Positions 29,189 to 38,706 of a stretch of DNA of 64,000 nucleotides are shown one piece after another; position 1 is the first letter of the stretch, and each line of letters begins with the position of its first letter. The notes under the pieces are model-generated. The model was not told where the DNA came from. It searched no databases and saw only the letters and a list, made by a program, of their open reading frames with translations. This DNA is from Jannaschia pagri (GTDB lineage: Bacteria; Pseudomonadota; Alphaproteobacteria; Rhodobacterales; Rhodobacteraceae). The DNA lies in contig NZ_BPFH01000006.1 of NCBI RefSeq assembly GCF_019655435.1, positions 1 to 64,000 of the forward strand. Reading direction: 5' to 3'. The translations under genes and the position numbers were made by a program.

Positions 29189-31906
29189 ATGCTGGGACTT
29201 GGTGGTATCGCGAAAAAGGTCTTCGGAACGCCGAACGACCGTAAGGTAAAGGCAACGCGCAAGATCGTGGCGCAGATCAACGCCTTGGAGGCGGAGTTCG
29301 AGGCGCTCTCGGATGAGGACATCAAGGCGCGGACCGCTGGGTTGGTTGAGCGTGCGAAGGGCGGAGAAAGCCTCGACGCGCTGCTGCCAGAAGCCTTCGC
29401 AAACTGCCGGGAGGCCGCGAAGCGAGCCCTTGGTCTGCGCGCCTTCGACACCCAATTGCTGGGCGGGATCTTCCTGCACCAAGGCAACATTTCCGAGATG
29501 AAGACGGGTGAGGGCAAAACCCTCGTGGCCACCTTCCCCGCCTACCTGAACGCCCTGGCGGGCAAGGGTGTGCATATTGTGACGGTCAACGACTATCTCG
29601 TGCGCCGTGACGCGGAATGGATGGGCAAGGTGTTCGCCGCCTTGGGGCTGACCACCGGTGTCGTCGTCCCCCAGCAGACCGATGACGAAAAGCGGGCCGG
29701 GTATGCGGCCGACGTCACCTATGCCACGAACAATGAGCTTGGGTTCGACTACCTGCGCGACAACATGCGCTCCAACACCTCCGAGATGATGCAGCGCGGG
29801 CATAACTTCGCCATCGTGGACGAGGTGGACAGCATCCTGATCGACGAGGCCCGCACGCCGCTCATTATCTCTGGCCCCTCGCAGGACCGCTCTGACCTCT
29901 ATGTGACCATCGACCGGATCATCCCCGAGATCCAGGACGACCATTATACCTTGGACGAGAAGCAACGCTCCGTGACCTTCACCGACGAAGGCAATGAGTT
30001 CCTGGAGGAGCGGTTGCACATGGCCGGGATCCTGCCCGAGGATCAGTCGCTCTATGACCCCGAATCCACAACAGTCGTCCACCACGTGAACCAGGGTCTC
30101 CGTGCCCATAAGCTGTTCGCCAAGGATCAGAACTACATCGTGCGCGACGATGAGGTCGTGCTGATCGACGAATTCTCTGGCCGCATGATGCCCGGGCGCC
30201 GCCTGTCTGATGGGCTGCACCAGGCCATCGAGGCCAAGGAGGGCGTGTCGATCAAGCCCGAGAACGTGACCCTCGCCTCGGTCACCTTCCAGAACTACTT
30301 CCGCCTGTATAACAAGCTGTCCGGCATGACCGGCACGGCGGCGACCGAGGCGGAGGAGTTCGGCTCGATCTATGGTCTCGGCGTGGTTGAGGTGCCAACC
30401 AACAAGCCTGTGGCCCGTGCCGACGAACACGACCAAGTCTACCGGACCGCCCGGGAGAAATATGACGCCATCGTAGAGGAAATCCGCGAAGCCCATGGCA
30501 AGGGCCAGCCGGTCCTGGTCGGGACGACCTCGATCGAAAAGTCTGAGATGCTGTCCCAGATGCTGACAGCCAAGGGGCTGGAGCACAACGTTCTGAACGC
30601 ACGCCTGCATGAGCAAGAGGCGCAGATCGTCGCCGATGCGGGCAAGCCCGGTGCAGTCACCATCGCCACGAACATGGCGGGCCGCGGCACCGATATCCAA
30701 CTGGGCGGCAATGTGGAAATGCGCGTGTTGCAGGCCCTGGCCGAGACACCGGAAACCGACCCCGAAGAGGTGCGCCAGCGCATCGAGAAAGAGGTCGCCG
30801 CCGACAAGCAAAAGGTCCTCGACGCGGGGGGGCTATTTGTGCTGGCCACCGAACGCCACGAAAGCCGCCGGATCGACAACCAGTTGCGGGGCCGCTCCGG
30901 TCGTCAGGGGGACCCTGGGCGGTCCACGTTCTTCCTGTCTTTGGAAGACGACCTGATGCGGATCTTCGGGTCCGAACGTCTGGAAAAGGTGCTCAACACC
31001 CTGGGCATGAAACAGGGTGAGGCCATCGTTCACCCTTGGGTGAACAAGTCTCTGGAACGGGCCCAGGCTAAGGTCGAGGGGCGGAACTTCGACATCCGCA
31101 AGCAGCTTCTCAAGTTCGACGATGTGATGAACGACCAGCGGAAGGCCGTATTCGAGCAGCGCCTGGAGATCATGGAGGCCGAAGAAATCGGCGAAACCGC
31201 CGAGGACATGCGCCACCAGGTGATTGACGATTTGGTGGACGAATACCTGCCGCCCAAGACCTACGCCGATCAATGGAATGCCACCGGGCTTTACGCGGCC
31301 TGCATTGACGTCCTGGGCCTGGATGAGCCGATCATTGCCTGGGCGGACGAAGACGGCGTTGACCAGGACGTGGTGCGGGAGCGTTTGTATGAAGCGTCCG
31401 ACAAGCTGATGGCCGAGAAGGCCGAGGCCTTCGGCGCCGATCAGATGCGCAACATCGAAAAGCAGGTCTTGTTGCAGACAATTGACGGAAAGTGGCGCGA
31501 ACACTTGCTGACTCTGGAGCATCTGCGGTCGGTCGTTGGCTTCCGTGGCTACGCCCAGCGGGATCCGCTCAACGAATACAAGACCGAGAGCTTTCAGCTC
31601 TTTGAGGGCATGTTGGACAGCCTGCGGACGGATGTGACCAAGAAACTGTCGCAGATCCGGCCCATGACCGAGGACGAGCGGAAGGCGATGCTGGAACAGC
31701 TTGTCGCCCAGCAGCGGGCCGCTGCGGGTGTGGCCGCGCCCCAGCCGTCGCCTCAGCCGGTCCCGGCGGGTGCTCAGGCCCCTTCCGGTCAGGCGCGCCC
31801 GGGCTTTGTGGAAGACGACCCGAGCACGTGGGGAAACCCGGGTCGCAATGACCCCTGTCCGTGTGGATCCGGCAAAAAATTCAAGCACTGCCACGGGGCC
31901 TACTAA
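29189..31906 (+). CDS. secA: Protein translocase subunit SecA
   Basis: SecA is the ATPase motor of the Sec pathway. The 905-residue protein has the Walker [11 protein letters not shown], the DEAD-like [17 protein letters not shown], the preprotein cross-linking domain, the second nucleotide fold ([22 protein letters not shown]) and a C-terminal zinc motif [14 protein letters not shown] for SecB and phospholipid binding. The start is ATG 29189 ([13 protein letters not shown]). Divergent from the parvulin gene and followed by a membrane-anchored protein. Confidence 0.98.
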   Translation: MLGLGGIAKKVFGTPNDRKVKATRKIVAQINALEAEFEALSDEDIKARTAGLVERAKGGESLDALLPEAFANCREAAKRALGLRAFDTQLLGGIFLHQGNISEMKTGEGKTLVATFPAYLNALAGKGVHIVTVNDYLVRRDAEWMGKVFAALGLTTGVVVPQQTDDEKRAGYAADVTYATNNELGFDYLRDNMRSNTSEMMQRGHNFAIVDEVDSILIDEARTPLIISGPSQDRSDLYVTIDRIIPEIQDDHYTLDEKQRSVTFTDEGNEFLEERLHMAGILPEDQSLYDPESTTVVHHVNQGLRAHKLFAKDQNYIVRDDEVVLIDEFSGRMMPGRRLSDGLHQAIEAKEGVSIKPENVTLASVTFQNYFRLYNKLSGMTGTAATEAEEFGSIYGLGVVEVPTNKPVARADEHDQVYRTAREKYDAIVEEIREAHGKGQPVLVGTTSIEKSEMLSQMLTAKGLEHNVLNARLHEQEAQIVADAGKPGAVTIATNMAGRGTDIQLGGNVEMRVLQALAETPETDPEEVRQRIEKEVAADKQKVLDAGGLFVLATERHESRRIDNQLRGRSGRQGDPGRSTFFLSLEDDLMRIFGSERLEKVLNTLGMKQGEAIVHPWVNKSLERAQAKVEGRNFDIRKQLLKFDDVMNDQRKAVFEQRLEIMEAEEIGETAEDMRHQVIDDLVDEYLPPKTYADQWNATGLYAACIDVLGLDEPIIAWADEDGVDQDVVRERLYEASDKLMAEKAEAFGADQMRNIEKQVLLQTIDGKWREHLLTLEHLRSVVGFRGYAQRDPLNEYKTESFQLFEGMLDSLRTDVTKKLSQIRPMTEDERKAMLEQLVAQQRAAAGVAAPQPSPQPVPAGAQAPSGQARPGFVEDDPSTWGNPGRNDPCPCGSGKKFKHCHGAY

Positions 31907-32050
31907 GCCCCGCGACGGCCACCTTTTGGGACGGCGGTCTAAACGCTTTCTACATGAAATGATCCGTATCTTGGCGCAGCCGTTCCCTAGAATCGCCTGA
32001 ATCCATTGGCATCTGTTTTGGGAAACGATCTGTTCTCAAGGACGGAAGCC

Positions 32051-33187
32051 ATGACCGACGATGACCTGAACGATGTCCCTGAACCGCTGGTGAAGGCCCC
32101 TGGACCTGCTGCGCGCCGCCGTGCGGAACGGGCCGCTGCAAAGGCCGCGCCCGCATCGGTGTCAGGGCGACTCCTGGCGCGGTTCAAACGGCGGGATGTG
32201 CGGCGGCGGACCGCTGCGATTCTGCTCCTGACGGCCTCTGCCGCCGTGGGGTGGAGCGTGCTTGGCTCGAACGAGTCTCAGGATGTGGCCCAGGGGCTGA
32301 CAAATGTCCTGGACGCCAAAGTTCTTGACGATGCGATGCCAGGCGCGGCCATGCCGACCCTTCTGACAGCCGCCGCCCCCAATCTGCCCCAGGCCGAAGA
32401 TCTGCCCGAGGACGAACCGCAAAGCGCGGATGCCTCTGCGCCGGCTACGTCCACGGTTGCGGATGGATTGCCCGCCTTGACGGACTTGCGGGAAACCCAG
32501 GCCGTTCTGGGGGAGGGTGACTGCGCGATCACGGTCGATGCCATGTCCTTGGCCGCCGCAACCATTGCCATGGATATCAGCGCGCCTTGTGATGCGGGCT
32601 CCCGCGTGGATGTTGTGCAATCTGACCTCCAGTTCGCCATCGTCCTGGACGAAGCCGGTACCGCGACGCTGCAGATGCCGGCCCTGTCGGATGAACCTGC
32701 GGTTGCCATTCTCGTGGCGGACCGGGACCCCCTCTCGTTCCAGACCGAAGCGGTCGATGTGCGTGGCTATCATCGCGCGATCCTGTACTGGCAAGGGTCT
32801 GCCGGGCTTGAGCTGCACGCCTTTGAAGGCGAGGCTAGCTATGGTGATGACGGTCATGTCGGCCCCGAGGCACCGCGCACGATTGCCCATGCCTTGTCCG
32901 GAAATGGTGGGTTTCTGACGCCCTTGGGCGATCCCGGGATCGAGGATGCCCGCCTTGCTTTGGTCTACACCCTGCCTGCGGGCCTGGATGCCACCTTGAG
33001 CATTGAGGCGCCAGTGACCGAGGCCAATTGCGCGCAGGACATCTACGGCGGCACGATCCAAGTCGGGCCAGGTATCCCCGTCGTCACGCAGGACATCACC
33101 ATGACCATGCCGACTTGTGAGGCGGTGGGGGACTACGTCATGCTGGGAAATCTGATGCAGCCGATTGCGGTGGCATCGACCGAATAG
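32051..33187 (+). CDS. SecA-linked membrane-anchored periplasmic protein, unknown function
   Basis: The 378-residue protein has a basic cytoplasmic N-terminus, one membrane helix (about residues 58-75, AAILLLTASAAVGWSVLG) and a large periplasmic part with a low-complexity linker and paired cysteines (GEGDCAI with SAPCDAG, EANCAQD with MPTCEAV). Homologues next to secA in this family have, as I recall, been annotated translocase, but only from position. The start is ATG 32051. Function unknown; a role near the Sec machinery is inferred from the neighbour alone. Confidence 0.75.
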   Translation: MTDDDLNDVPEPLVKAPGPAARRRAERAAAKAAPASVSGRLLARFKRRDVRRRTAAILLLTASAAVGWSVLGSNESQDVAQGLTNVLDAKVLDDAMPGAAMPTLLTAAAPNLPQAEDLPEDEPQSADASAPATSTVADGLPALTDLRETQAVLGEGDCAITVDAMSLAAATIAMDISAPCDAGSRVDVVQSDLQFAIVLDEAGTATLQMPALSDEPAVAILVADRDPLSFQTEAVDVRGYHRAILYWQGSAGLELHAFEGEASYGDDGHVGPEAPRTIAHALSGNGGFLTPLGDPGIEDARLALVYTLPAGLDATLSIEAPVTEANCAQDIYGGTIQVGPGIPVVTQDITMTMPTCEAVGDYVMLGNLMQPIAVASTE

Positions 33188-33272
33188 GCGCTGACATTCC
33201 CTCTGGAGCATTCGGGCGGCCTATCTGGCTGCCCGCTTGCGAGTGGTTGCACTAGCGATGTAAGCGCCCGCC

Positions 33273-33809
33273 ATGGCTCTGCGGTCAGACATTCGCGATG
33301 TGATCGCCGCCATCCCTCCCGGGGACGCGCGCGAGGCTCAGGACCGGGCACAGGGCCTGGCCTGGATCGACAGCGGCGCGCCGCTCTTCCGTGTGCAAAA
33401 GCCCGCGACCCCGCCCAGGCACCTGGTCAGTTACTTCGTGCTGATAGATGGGGACCATGTCCTGCTGGTTGATCATCTGAACGCGGGTCTTTGGCTGCCG
33501 ACGGGGGGGCACGTGAACCCGGATGAGCACCCCGCTGATACCGTTCGTCGCGAGGCGGCAGAGGAGCTGGGCCTGTACGATTTCATAGTGCCGCCGAGCC
33601 CGACGTTTCTCACGATCACCGAAACGGTCGGGCGCACGCGCGGTCATACGGACGTCTCGCTTTGGTACCCCCTATGCGTGCCCCGCCAGACCGCGTTGAC
33701 GTATGACACGTCGGAATTCTCGTCTGTGGCCTGGGTCACCCGCCAGACCTTGCCTTGGGATCGCTGCGACCCCAACCTGGGGCGGTTTCTCGACAAGATG
33801 GGGCTGTAA
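33273..33809 (+). CDS. Nudix hydrolase
   Basis: A 178-residue Nudix protein with box GGHVNPDEHPADTVRREAAE plus ELGL, complete in its metal-binding glutamates. An N-terminal helical segment of about 50 residues precedes the fold, and SLWYPLCVPRQ and SEFSSVAWV follow. The substrate is not evident. It converges with leuC across a bidirectional-looking terminator. The ATG at 33273 lacks a strong ribosome site. Confidence 0.88.
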   Translation: MALRSDIRDVIAAIPPGDAREAQDRAQGLAWIDSGAPLFRVQKPATPPRHLVSYFVLIDGDHVLLVDHLNAGLWLPTGGHVNPDEHPADTVRREAAEELGLYDFIVPPSPTFLTITETVGRTRGHTDVSLWYPLCVPRQTALTYDTSEFSSVAWVTRQTLPWDRCDPNLGRFLDKMGL

Positions 33810-33856
33810 CAACGCTGGCGCCACTGGGCGGGCGATCCTGCCATCGACCGAGCCAC

Positions 33857-33883
33857 AAACGAAAAACCCCGCCGAGGCGGGGT
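33857..33883 (-). terminator. Intrinsic terminator of leuC
   Basis: ACCCCGCC and GGCGGGGT (33866-33883) form an 8-bp stem with a 2-nt centre. On the minus strand it is followed by TTTTTCGTTT, so it serves leuC best. On the plus strand only CTTTG follows, a weak terminator for the Nudix gene. Confidence 0.9.
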
Positions 33884-33907
33884 CTTTGAGAGCATCGAGC
33901 GCCGGCG

Positions 33908-35314
33908 TTACAGCAGCTCGCGCACGTCTGTCAGCTTGCCGGTCACCGCAGCCGCAGCGGCCATGGCCGGGGACATCAGGTGGGTGCGGCCCCCACGGCC
34001 CTGGCGGCCCTCGAAGTTGCGGTTCGAGGTCGCCGCACACCGCTCGCCCGGCTGCAGCTGATCCGGGTTCATGGCCAGGCACATGGAACAACCCGCCAGG
34101 CGCCACTCGAACCCGGCCTCCTTGAAGATGTCGGCCAGACCCTCTTCCTCGGCCTGCGCGCGCACAAGGCCTGAGCCGGGGACGACCATGGCCCGCATGC
34201 CGTCCTTGACGCGCTTGCCCTTAAGGATCGCGGCGGCAGCGCGCAGGTCCTCGATCCGACCATTGGTGCAGGAGCCGATGAAGACCGTGTCGATGGCAAC
34301 ATCCGACAGGGGCGTCCCCGGCGTCAGGCCCATGTAGTCCAGCGAGCGGGCGGCGGCGTCGACCTTGCCGCCTTCGAAGTCGGTCGGGGCAGGAACCGCA
34401 GCAGTGATTGGCAGCACGTCCTCGGGCGAGGTGCCCCAGGTCACGACGGGCGCGATATCTTCGCCTGCGATGGTCACCACCATATCCCAATGGGCGTCGT
34501 CATCGGAATAAAGGGTCTTCCACCAGTCCATGGCGGCTTCCCACTGGGCGCCTTTCGGCGCATGGGGTCGGCCCTGGCAATATTCGAACGTCTTCTCGTC
34601 TGGCGCGATCAAACCGGCGCGGGCGCCGCCCTCGATGGCCATGTTGCAGACGGTCATCCGGCCTTCCATGGACAGGTCGCGGATGGCTTCACCACAGTAT
34701 TCAATGACGTAGCCGGTGCCGCCCGCAGTGCCGGTTTTGCCGATCACGGACAGGGTGATGTCCTTGGCCGTGACACCGGGGCGCAGCTTGCCCGTGATCT
34801 CGACCTTCATGTTTTTGGATTTCTTCTGGATCAAGGTCTGGGTGGCCAGCACATGCTCCACCTCTGACGTCCCGATCCCGTGGGCCAAGGCGCCGAACGC
34901 CCCGTGGGTGGCTGTGTGGCTGTCGCCGCAGACGACGGTCATGCCAGGCAGGGTCCAGCCCTGTTCAGGGCCAACGATGTGAACGATGCCCTGACGCACG
35001 TCGGACACAGGATAGTAGTGGATGCCGAAATCCTTGGCGTTCTTGTCCAGGGCGGCCACCTGGATGGCGCTGTCCTCGGTCATGTTCTTCGGGTCTTCGC
35101 GGCCGGCGGTCGTCGGCACGTTGTGGTCGGGCACGGCGATGGTCTGATCCGGGCGGCGCACGGTCCGGCCCGTCATCCGCAAGCCTTCGAAGGCCTGGGG
35201 GCTGGTCACTTCGTGAACCAGGTGGCGGTCGATATACAGCAGGCAGGTGCCATCTTCGGCCTCATGGGCGACGTGGGCATCCCAGATCTTGTCGTAGAGT
35301 GTCTTACCGGTCAT
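33908..35314 (-). CDS. leuC: 3-isopropylmalate dehydratase large subunit
   Basis: LeuC with LeuD isomerises 2- to 3-isopropylmalate in leucine synthesis. The 468-residue protein begins [14 protein letters not shown], shows [19 protein letters not shown], and carries the 4Fe-4S cysteines in [11 protein letters not shown] and [20 protein letters not shown]. No leuD lies within the window on either side, so the small subunit must be encoded elsewhere or beyond an unusual spacing. Its leader (35315-35578) shows no leucine-codon attenuator that I can identify. Confidence 0.97.
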   Translation of the reverse strand: MTGKTLYDKIWDAHVAHEAEDGTCLLYIDRHLVHEVTSPQAFEGLRMTGRTVRRPDQTIAVPDHNVPTTAGREDPKNMTEDSAIQVAALDKNAKDFGIHYYPVSDVRQGIVHIVGPEQGWTLPGMTVVCGDSHTATHGAFGALAHGIGTSEVEHVLATQTLIQKKSKNMKVEITGKLRPGVTAKDITLSVIGKTGTAGGTGYVIEYCGEAIRDLSMEGRMTVCNMAIEGGARAGLIAPDEKTFEYCQGRPHAPKGAQWEAAMDWWKTLYSDDDAHWDMVVTIAGEDIAPVVTWGTSPEDVLPITAAVPAPTDFEGGKVDAAARSLDYMGLTPGTPLSDVAIDTVFIGSCTNGRIEDLRAAAAILKGKRVKDGMRAMVVPGSGLVRAQAEEEGLADIFKEAGFEWRLAGCSMCLAMNPDQLQPGERCAATSNRNFEGRQGRGGRTHLMSPAMAAAAAVTGKLTDVRELL

Positions 35315-35578
35315 TTTGCGGGTCCTTGCGGAGGATCAGAGTGTCAGGCGATAGGCGGCGAGATCGGCATCAGCCGCGCGCCGTTACCCCGTGGGCACGT
35401 CCGAAGAACCGCCAAGGCAGAAAGGCATGATCGCTGAGGTCGTGCACCCGTGTCATAGCGCGGGTCGATAGCGGTCTTGGGTCGGGGCTGCAAGCGGCGC
35501 TGAGGTCGCGGCAGCGTTGCTGGTATCGCTTCGCACGCGTTAAGCCTTCTTTTAGCGGTCCAGTCCTATTCCAAGGTC

Positions 35579-36331
35579 ATGAGCGCCTATGACCCAAGTT
35601 TCGAAACAGCTTTGCCCGCCCAACTCGACAGGTCAGCGGCGCCCGCCGACGCCGTTCGCGCGGCGCTCCAACTGCCCATGAGCCTGCGCTTTCAGGGTGC
35701 GCGATGTGCCTTGTTCGTGGCGGCGGTTTTGCTGAGCCGGGATCCTGAGATGCGCGTATCGGCCCGTGATGGCCTAAACCGCGCGACGGAAGGGTATGAC
35801 GCCTTGCGGGATCTCTTGGCCGACTGGAGAAACCGGCAAACGCTTCATCCCGCCCTGCATCCCCTGTTCGAAGAGACGGATGCCCATACGACGGGCAGTC
35901 TTGGGGCAATCGACGCTTATCGCGCCGTGTTGGAGGAGGTGATTGCCGCGCTCGATGCTGGAGGTGATCTGGAGCCCGCGATTTTCGACCGTGTGATGGG
36001 GACGGCCTATAAGGTGTTCCATCCTGCAATGGTCTCCCTCAGCGGTAAGATGGCGGAAACCGGAAATGCGTTGCGAGACCATGGTCAACGGACCGCGACC
36101 GAGGCAAGGCTGCGCGCACTGGATGCCCGCGACCGGATCGACACCATTGCCCGAACGGTGCGGCTGATTTCGCTCAACGCGCGGGTGGAGGCGGCCCATG
36201 CGGGTGATGCGGGGCGCGCGTTCGGTGTCATCGCCGAAGAAATCAAAACCCTGTCTGAGCAGACGGAGACTGTGAGTGCAGAGATGGGGGAAAGCGTGGA
36301 CGACATCATGTCAGCCCTCAATATCCTGTAG
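35579..36331 (+). CDS. Soluble chemoreceptor-like signalling protein (short MCP domain)
   Basis: The 250-residue protein has an N-terminal helical region of unknown type and ends with the adaptor-contact tip of methyl-accepting chemotaxis proteins: IARTVRLISLNARVEAAHAG followed by DAGRAFGVIAEEIKTLSEQT (about residues 190-230). It has no membrane helix, no HAMP domain and only the first arm of the MCP hairpin plus the tip, so the returning helix is cut short. It could bind CheW or act in a non-motility pathway; that is inference. Start ATG 35579 is divergent from leuC. Confidence 0.75.
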   Translation: MSAYDPSFETALPAQLDRSAAPADAVRAALQLPMSLRFQGARCALFVAAVLLSRDPEMRVSARDGLNRATEGYDALRDLLADWRNRQTLHPALHPLFEETDAHTTGSLGAIDAYRAVLEEVIAALDAGGDLEPAIFDRVMGTAYKVFHPAMVSLSGKMAETGNALRDHGQRTATEARLRALDARDRIDTIARTVRLISLNARVEAAHAGDAGRAFGVIAEEIKTLSEQTETVSAEMGESVDDIMSALNIL

Positions 36332-36353
36332 TCCCATCGTAACAAACGACGCG

Positions 36354-36587
36354 TCAGTTTGTGCCGCTATCGTTGGGCGTTGGAACAGGGACCGCTTCCA
36401 ACAGATCTCCGGGTTGGCAGTCTAGGGCAGCACACAGGCGCCCCAGGGTTTCGAACCGAATCCCTTTGACGCGCCCGGACTTGAGCAGGCTCAGGTTCTG
36501 CTCGCTAATTCCAATTTCCTGAGCCAGATCGCGCCCCTTACGTTTGCGCATGGCCATCATGACATCGAGCCGCACGACGATGTCCAT
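36354..36587 (-). CDS. Cro/CI-type helix-turn-helix regulator (DUF2975 partner)
   Basis: A 77-residue XRE/Cro-type regulator. The helix-turn-helix lies in DLAQEIGISEQNLSLLKSGR and is followed by FETLGRLCAALDCQPGDLLE, the pattern of YozG-like small regulators. Its ATG overlaps the stop of the DUF2975 gene (TGATG), so the pair is coupled. Regulators of this type are regularly encoded next to DUF2975 membrane proteins, and the partner may sense a signal at the membrane. Confidence 0.9.
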   Translation of the reverse strand: MDIVVRLDVMMAMRKRKGRDLAQEIGISEQNLSLLKSGRVKGIRFETLGRLCAALDCQPGDLLEAVPVPTPNDSGTN

Positions 36588-37120
36588 CAGACGAAGCCCC
36601 GGTTTTCTTCGGCCACATGGGCCGCTTCGACCATGGCCCAGCCGACAACCAGCAAGAGGCCGCCGCACAACAGGAATCCAAGATCCGCATCGGACAGGGT
36701 GATCGACAGTTGGCGCTGCCCCGGGGCATTCCCGGCGCTCAGCAGGACGGTCTGCACGCTGTGGGCCAAGACGCCAGTCGCCGCCAGCGTCAGGAGCCCG
36801 CGACCGGACCGAAGCAGGCGCCGCGCGCTGTCGACGGTCAGCACCTCGCCCTGGGCATAGCCGCCAAAGAGCGCGCGCATTTGCCAGAGGACATAGAGAG
36901 CAACCACCGCCAGAAGCGCTTCGATCACGATGTAAGTGATGACAGCCCACAGCCCCGGCGGCGTGTCGATCCGCAGGTCCGGGTGCGCGTCCGTGATCGC
37001 ATGGGCCGTGAACTCACCGCTTAAGACGGCACAGCTGAACAGCAGCGGGATCGCCAACATGTTGATCGTGCACGCCAGGCGAAGCCACCTAGAGACGCGC
37101 ATTACCCTCTTGACCGTCAT
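36587..37120 (-). CDS. DUF2975 membrane protein
   Basis: A 177-residue protein with four hydrophobic helices (about residues 13-35, 58-82, 105-128 and 147-165). The segment RALFGGYAQGEVLTVDSARR is characteristic of DUF2975. The family commonly pairs with a small Cro/CI-type regulator, as here. Function is unknown; a membrane sensor that controls the regulator, or is controlled by it, is a reasonable inference. An AT-rich divergent promoter region (37121-37174) separates it from a lipoprotein gene. Confidence 0.88.
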   Translation of the reverse strand: MTVKRVMRVSRWLRLACTINMLAIPLLFSCAVLSGEFTAHAITDAHPDLRIDTPPGLWAVITYIVIEALLAVVALYVLWQMRALFGGYAQGEVLTVDSARRLLRSGRGLLTLAATGVLAHSVQTVLLSAGNAPGQRQLSITLSDADLGFLLCGGLLLVVGWAMVEAAHVAEENRGFV

Positions 37121-37174
37121 TCGATGTTCCTCAATGAAAGTTTAATGTAAAACAGTAAAAATATGAGATTCGAT

Positions 37175-37690
37175 ATGAAGTCAATCCTTCTTGCTACGAC
37201 GGTCCTGGCACTGACCGGGTGCGCATCTGTGGTGCCGGGCACGGCCTTGCTCGCCTCTCGGATGGATCCATTGACGGCAGATCCTGCAGATATTGCGGCC
37301 TTTCCCATTTTGCCCGAGGGGATCGGTCTGCTTGCGGACGAAAGCGTCCTGGTCCTGTCGGGCGTGCGGCAGTCTGACGGGATCAGTCACGCGGAGACGT
37401 TCATTTTGTCCCCGTGGCAGGGGGGCTACCGCATCGATCCTGAGGACTACGAGCGGTTCCGGGACCAGCAGGTCCGTCTGATCAACTGGTCGGAAGAGGT
37501 CGGGTTGGACGGCTCGCTTGGGATCACGCTGGCGCCGTGCCTGATCGGCAGGGGTCCCGACGCGGATGCGCGTTACTCCGTCGACGTGATTCTGCGCCAA
37601 GGTGGGGCCCGCTTGCCGTTGCTCAAGGACGCGCCGTTGAAGGACATTATTGAGGCCTTCGGCGAGATGTCGCAGTGCCCAGGTGGTTGA
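37175..37690 (+). CDS. Hypothetical lipoprotein
   Basis: This 171-residue protein starts MKSILLATTVLALTGC, a clear lipoprotein signal with lipobox LTGC and lipid-bearing Cys16. The mature domain has no motif I recognise and contains two further cysteines (LAPC, MSQC) that could pair. An alternative ATG lies four codons upstream at 37163. Its upstream region is AT-rich, and it is divergent from DUF2975. Located at the membrane by the signal; function unknown. Confidence 0.75.
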   Translation: MKSILLATTVLALTGCASVVPGTALLASRMDPLTADPADIAAFPILPEGIGLLADESVLVLSGVRQSDGISHAETFILSPWQGGYRIDPEDYERFRDQQVRLINWSEEVGLDGSLGITLAPCLIGRGPDADARYSVDVILRQGGARLPLLKDAPLKDIIEAFGEMSQCPGG

Positions 37691-37804
37691 AACGGACCGT
37701 CGCTAGGGTCAGGTGACGCCCCAGTTGCCCGACCCTGCTCTGGGTGGTATCCTTTTGCCGTGCTGTCAGACTGGTCGGCACGTAAATCCTCGGAGGAACA
37801 GACA

Positions 37805-38206
37805 CTGTCTGCTGACACCATTGCGGCCACCGAAGATGCCGCCACCGCGCCCTCGGCCTCTCCCATGACGGATGAGATCCTGGCCCTCGTTCTCAAATCT
37901 CTCGACGATGACAAAGCCGAAGACATCGTGCAGGTGGACCTGCGCGGCAAGTCCGCCGTGGCAGACTACATGGTCGTCTGCTCGGGCCGGTCGACCCGTC
38001 AGGTCAGCGCCATCGCTGAGAAACTGTCGGATCGGTTGAAGTCGACCCTGGGCCGCTCTGCGCGGACCGAGGGCAAGGGGCAGGGCGATTGGGTCTTGCT
38101 GGATGCGGGCGACGTCATCGTCCACATTTTCCGCCCTGAGGTGCGCGAGTTCTACCAGTTGGAAAAGATGTGGCAGGACCCCGAGGCGGCCCCCCGCCCG
38201 AACTGA
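37805..38206 (+). CDS. rsfS: Ribosomal silencing factor RsfS, probable CTG start
   Basis: RsfS binds ribosomal protein uL14 and keeps the subunits apart in slow growth. The conserved core is DDDKAEDIVQVDLRGKSAVA, DYMVVCSGRSTRQVSAIAEK and GDVIVHIFRPEVREFYQLE. The start is debatable: GTG 37760 and ATG 37865 have no ribosome site, while CTG 37805 has GGAGGA at 37792-37797 with an ideal 7-nt spacer. I infer CTG, giving 133 residues with a variable N-terminal leader of about 20. It precedes rlmH directly. Confidence 0.85.
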   Translation: MSADTIAATEDAATAPSASPMTDEILALVLKSLDDDKAEDIVQVDLRGKSAVADYMVVCSGRSTRQVSAIAEKLSDRLKSTLGRSARTEGKGQGDWVLLDAGDVIVHIFRPEVREFYQLEKMWQDPEAAPRPN

Positions 38207-38207
38207 G

Positions 38208-38666
38208 GTGCGGATTACCCTCGTTGCCGTCGGGCGCCTGCGGAAGGGGCCCGAGAAGGCTCTGGTCGATGAGTATCTGGATCGGTTTGCCAAGACCGGG
38301 CGCGGCCTGGGGTTGCCCAGTGTTTCCCTTGTGGAGGTCGAGGCGAAGGGCGGCCTGACCGAGGCAGAGGCCATCACCCGCGCGCTTCCAGCCGGGGCCG
38401 CCGTGGCCATCTTGGACGAACGGGGGGCGGGGCTGACGTCTCCGCAACTCGCCGAAAGGATCGCCGCCTGGCGGGATCAAGCGCGCGATGTCGCCTTTGT
38501 CATTGGCGGTGCCGACGGGTTGGACCCATCCCTGCGCGCAGCTCCTGACCTCGCCATCAGTTTCGGGTCGGTTGTCTGGCCCCATATGTTGGTACGTGTG
38601 ATGCTCGCGGAACAGCTTTACCGCGCGGCCTCGATCCTGGCTGGCAGCCCCTACCATCGCGCGTGA
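38208..38666 (+). CDS. rlmH: 23S rRNA pseudouridine-1915 N3-methyltransferase
   Basis: RlmH (SPOUT fold) methylates pseudouridine 1915 in helix 69 of 23S rRNA. The 152-residue protein starts at GTG 38208, two bases from the rsfS stop, with RITLVAVGRLRKGPE. The knotted SAM-binding region is AVAILDERG and FVIGGADGLD, and PHMLVRVMLAEQLYRA completes the C-terminal signature. The loop reads GGADG in place of the common GGPxG. It is operonic with rsfS, an order seen across bacteria. Confidence 0.95.
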   Translation: MRITLVAVGRLRKGPEKALVDEYLDRFAKTGRGLGLPSVSLVEVEAKGGLTEAEAITRALPAGAAVAILDERGAGLTSPQLAERIAAWRDQARDVAFVIGGADGLDPSLRAAPDLAISFGSVVWPHMLVRVMLAEQLYRAASILAGSPYHRA

Positions 38667-38706
38667 CGCCGTCCTACAAGGCGGCAAACGACCTTCGGAG
38701 GCTGCG

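Noticed and set aside
35315-35578. Leucine-rich leader peptide or attenuator before leuC
   Set aside because: No short frame with leucine codons and no terminator/antiterminator pair is visible in the leader.
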